A stretch of 60,182 bases of DNA, from assembly GCA_003194525.1 (NCBI GenBank), contig NBIV01000337.1:1-60182 (forward strand), in the 5' to 3' direction. This document shows positions 58,932 to 60,182 of this stretch, one piece after another. Origin of the DNA: Gracilariopsis chorda (Eukaryota > Rhodophyta > Florideophyceae > Gracilariales > Gracilariaceae). The notes beneath the pieces are model-generated. The model saw only the letters and a list, made by a program, of their open reading frames with translations. It searched no databases and had not been told where the DNA came from. A program made the position numbers and the translations under genes. Position 1 is the stretch's first letter, and each line of letters begins with the position of its first letter.

Positions 58932-59408
58932 AGGATGGGGGTTACACTCCCAATTACTTGGTGTTTGACCAGATACTGGGGGTGTTTGCCAAGGTTGGCA
59001 ACCAATATCCGGAAAGGGACATCCGGGGAAATGGAGACAATTCCATTAGCCAGCGCCAGCTGGGATTTCTCGTACAACGAGGCGAAGGGTTGTATAACCC
59101 GAAAGACCGTGTTGACGGGAATTTACCTGCACCCAGACTTGGGACTCAGCCGGTATAGAAACCGAAGGCAGCGACGCGGAGCTTGGTGGACTCGCGGGAC
59201 GCGGGCGGTGGTTCCTGCGCAGCAGGGAGCGGAACTTGTTTCCGAGAGGACCGCTTTAGCGGGCGGCGAACAATCGGAAACCGACCGATCCGTCGTCAAG
59301 TTCTACACGCCTGAGGCGGGGCCTGATTGCGTCGACAAATCTGTCGCAGTAATCACATCCCAGTATGACTGGTGCTGCCAATGAACCGGCAAACGATGAA
59401 GTCCAACT

Positions 59409-59768
59409 TCACCACGGAGTGACCGAAAGTCTCACGACGAGGTCCACTGTGCCCACCGTTTGTAACGGGTTGTTATTCGCATCCGAAATGTCGGGGACCG
59501 CGTCAGAGCGGATACGAGACCGCACAAAGCGGGGTAAAAATGATTCCACAACGAAGTTGGGGCCCGCACCTGTATCCAGGACGGTGAGAAACCTCACCAT
59601 AAATTGGGGGTCAAGGCCAAGGTCGGCATAGACCTTATAATTGCGCTTGGCCAAGACCAAGACTCTACCGGGAATCCGGGGATTTTTACTCCGTATCCAC
59701 GGGCGACGCAACACACCGAGGTGCGCAGAGTCCGCGTCAGCGGTGTCTTTCCTCGAGAGGACTTTCAC
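59409..59768 (-). pseudogene. Element C aspartic protease
   Basis: RFLTVLDTGAGPNFVVESFL carries the D-T-G-A active-site triad of retropepsins. About 45 residues later LQTVGTVDLVVRLSV forms the next strand. Size and position between gag and RT are as expected. Its frame differs from the gag frame upstream, which could be a programmed frameshift or decay. About 480 bp to the RT start (58932-59408) is poorly legible spacer. Confidence 0.75.
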
Positions 59769-59847
59769 CGGGAGCGAGGCGAGGACGCCTCGGGCGCCAA
59801 CAGCCTCGTTCTTGAGGACGCCTCTCCCAAAGGGGAGACTCCCTCAG

Positions 59848-60182
59848 TTAGTTTTCCGCCTTCGGCGGTGGGTTGGTTTCCTCGACAACGAGTGCTTCAT
59901 CCCGTTGACGGGGGTTTCTATCCGCATAAGCGGGGTTGCAAACGGATGGTTGCGTGATCTCCCGAATCGGGGTGTATGAAGCTTGCCGCGCACGCGGGGT
60001 CTGTGGTAGGGCGTGGGAAAAGTCCGTTTTAGCACGGAGGTAGGAAGCCGTCGGGACGGAACGTTTCTCCTCTGGAGTGAGGGCCTCATAATTTGCCACC
60101 ACCTTGGCCATATCCTTCAGTGAACAAATACACTGAGGAGAGGTATGGCCATGGGCATAGCACAGGTGGCAAATGAGAGCCA
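59848..60182 (-). CDS. Element C gag C-terminus with CCHC zinc knuckle (partial)
   Basis: The frame is open to the window edge. It reads ALICHLCYAHGHTSPQCICS, a C-x2-C-x4-H-x4-C zinc knuckle (60171-60130), then LKDMAKVVANYEALTPEEKR and a basic Arg/Pro-rich tail to the stop at 59848. The knuckle identifies gag nucleocapsid, which binds the element RNA. The 59769-59847 gap to protease is in another frame. Confidence 0.75.
   Translation of the reverse strand, partial: ALICHLCYAHGHTSPQCICSLKDMAKVVANYEALTPEEKRSVPTASYLRAKTDFSHALPQTPRARQASYTPIREITQPSVCNPAYADRNPRQRDEALVVEETNPPPKAEN

Larger units (their letters stand above)
51365..60182 (-). mobile_element. Ty3/gypsy chromovirus, element C (5' end outside window)
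   Basis: Minus-strand element read right to left: gag zinc knuckle (60171-60130), protease (59768-59409), RT (58931-57900), RNase H (57798-57100), integrase, spacer and chromodomain (56977-54269), a convergent antisense ORF on the plus strand (52230-54077), a polypurine tract and the 3' LTR (52173-51365). It is the most complete copy here and shows the full gene order. Several frameshifts in pol and two stops in the antisense ORF make it inactive. It is close to element B at both protein and LTR level. Confidence 0.88.

Noticed and set aside
1..60182. tRNA, rRNA, CRISPR array, bacterial operon or plasmid origin
   Set aside because: Scanned by eye for repeats with regular spacers and for tRNA/rRNA-like conserved blocks; none seen. 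Gene content and the intron are eukaryotic.

Overview
This is eukaryotic nuclear DNA, most likely from a red alga. Host genes are compact and almost all single-exon. The one intron I can place is 116 bp (35517-35632). Families present include a TOM9-like TOM22, TRAP-gamma, GID4, DRS1/DDX27, a Hedgehog-type Hint protein and malectin-repeat proteins. Intron poverty, these families, and Ty3 and Ty1/copia-like retroelements together fit a florideophyte such as Chondrus. The species is inference.

Layout. 1-13024 is a nested stack of LTR retroelements. Ty3 chromovirus A (1-6761, plus strand, 5' end outside the window) lies inside the integrase of related Ty3 element B (6762-10851). B in turn abuts a truncated copia-like gag-protease-integrase element on the minus strand (10852-13021). 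13300-19640 is a graveyard of DNA transposon and LINE remnants (hAT, LINE RNase H tail, PIF/Harbinger-like piece). 19894-46006 is the gene-rich core: GT31-like glycosyltransferase, TOM22, Hint protein, C2H2 zinc-finger protein, PRA1, DRS1, GID4, TRAP-gamma, a plastid-type membrane protein, a SEP15-like thiol-disulfide protein, HYPK, a large malectin/IPT/beta-propeller secreted protein, a frameshifted ABHD13-type hydrolase and a broken bestrophin-like channel gene. Neighbours often form divergent pairs sharing a 0.4-0.6 kb promoter, or convergent pairs with 12-290 bp between stop codons. 46354-51364 holds a Tc1/mariner copy, a probable host gene split by a 2.25 kb solo LTR, and the truncated end of another gene. 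51365-60182 is a third Ty3 chromovirus, C, on the minus strand.

The core genes are mostly housekeeping: mitochondrial import (TOM22), ER translocation and co-translational quality control (TRAP-gamma, HYPK, SEP15-like), Golgi/vesicle traffic and glycosylation (PRA1, GT31-like), ribosome biogenesis (DRS1) and ubiquitin-mediated turnover (GID4).

The most unusual system is in the Ty3 elements. All three copies carry, between the chromodomain end of pol and the 3' LTR, a large open reading frame of about 615 codons on the opposite strand. It is conserved at protein level between two diverged subfamilies, and its start codon lies 50-57 bp inside the 3' LTR. It matches no family I recognise. The same elements have an unusually long integrase-chromodomain spacer, a conserved LTR hairpin and an apparent excess of tiny perfect hairpins.
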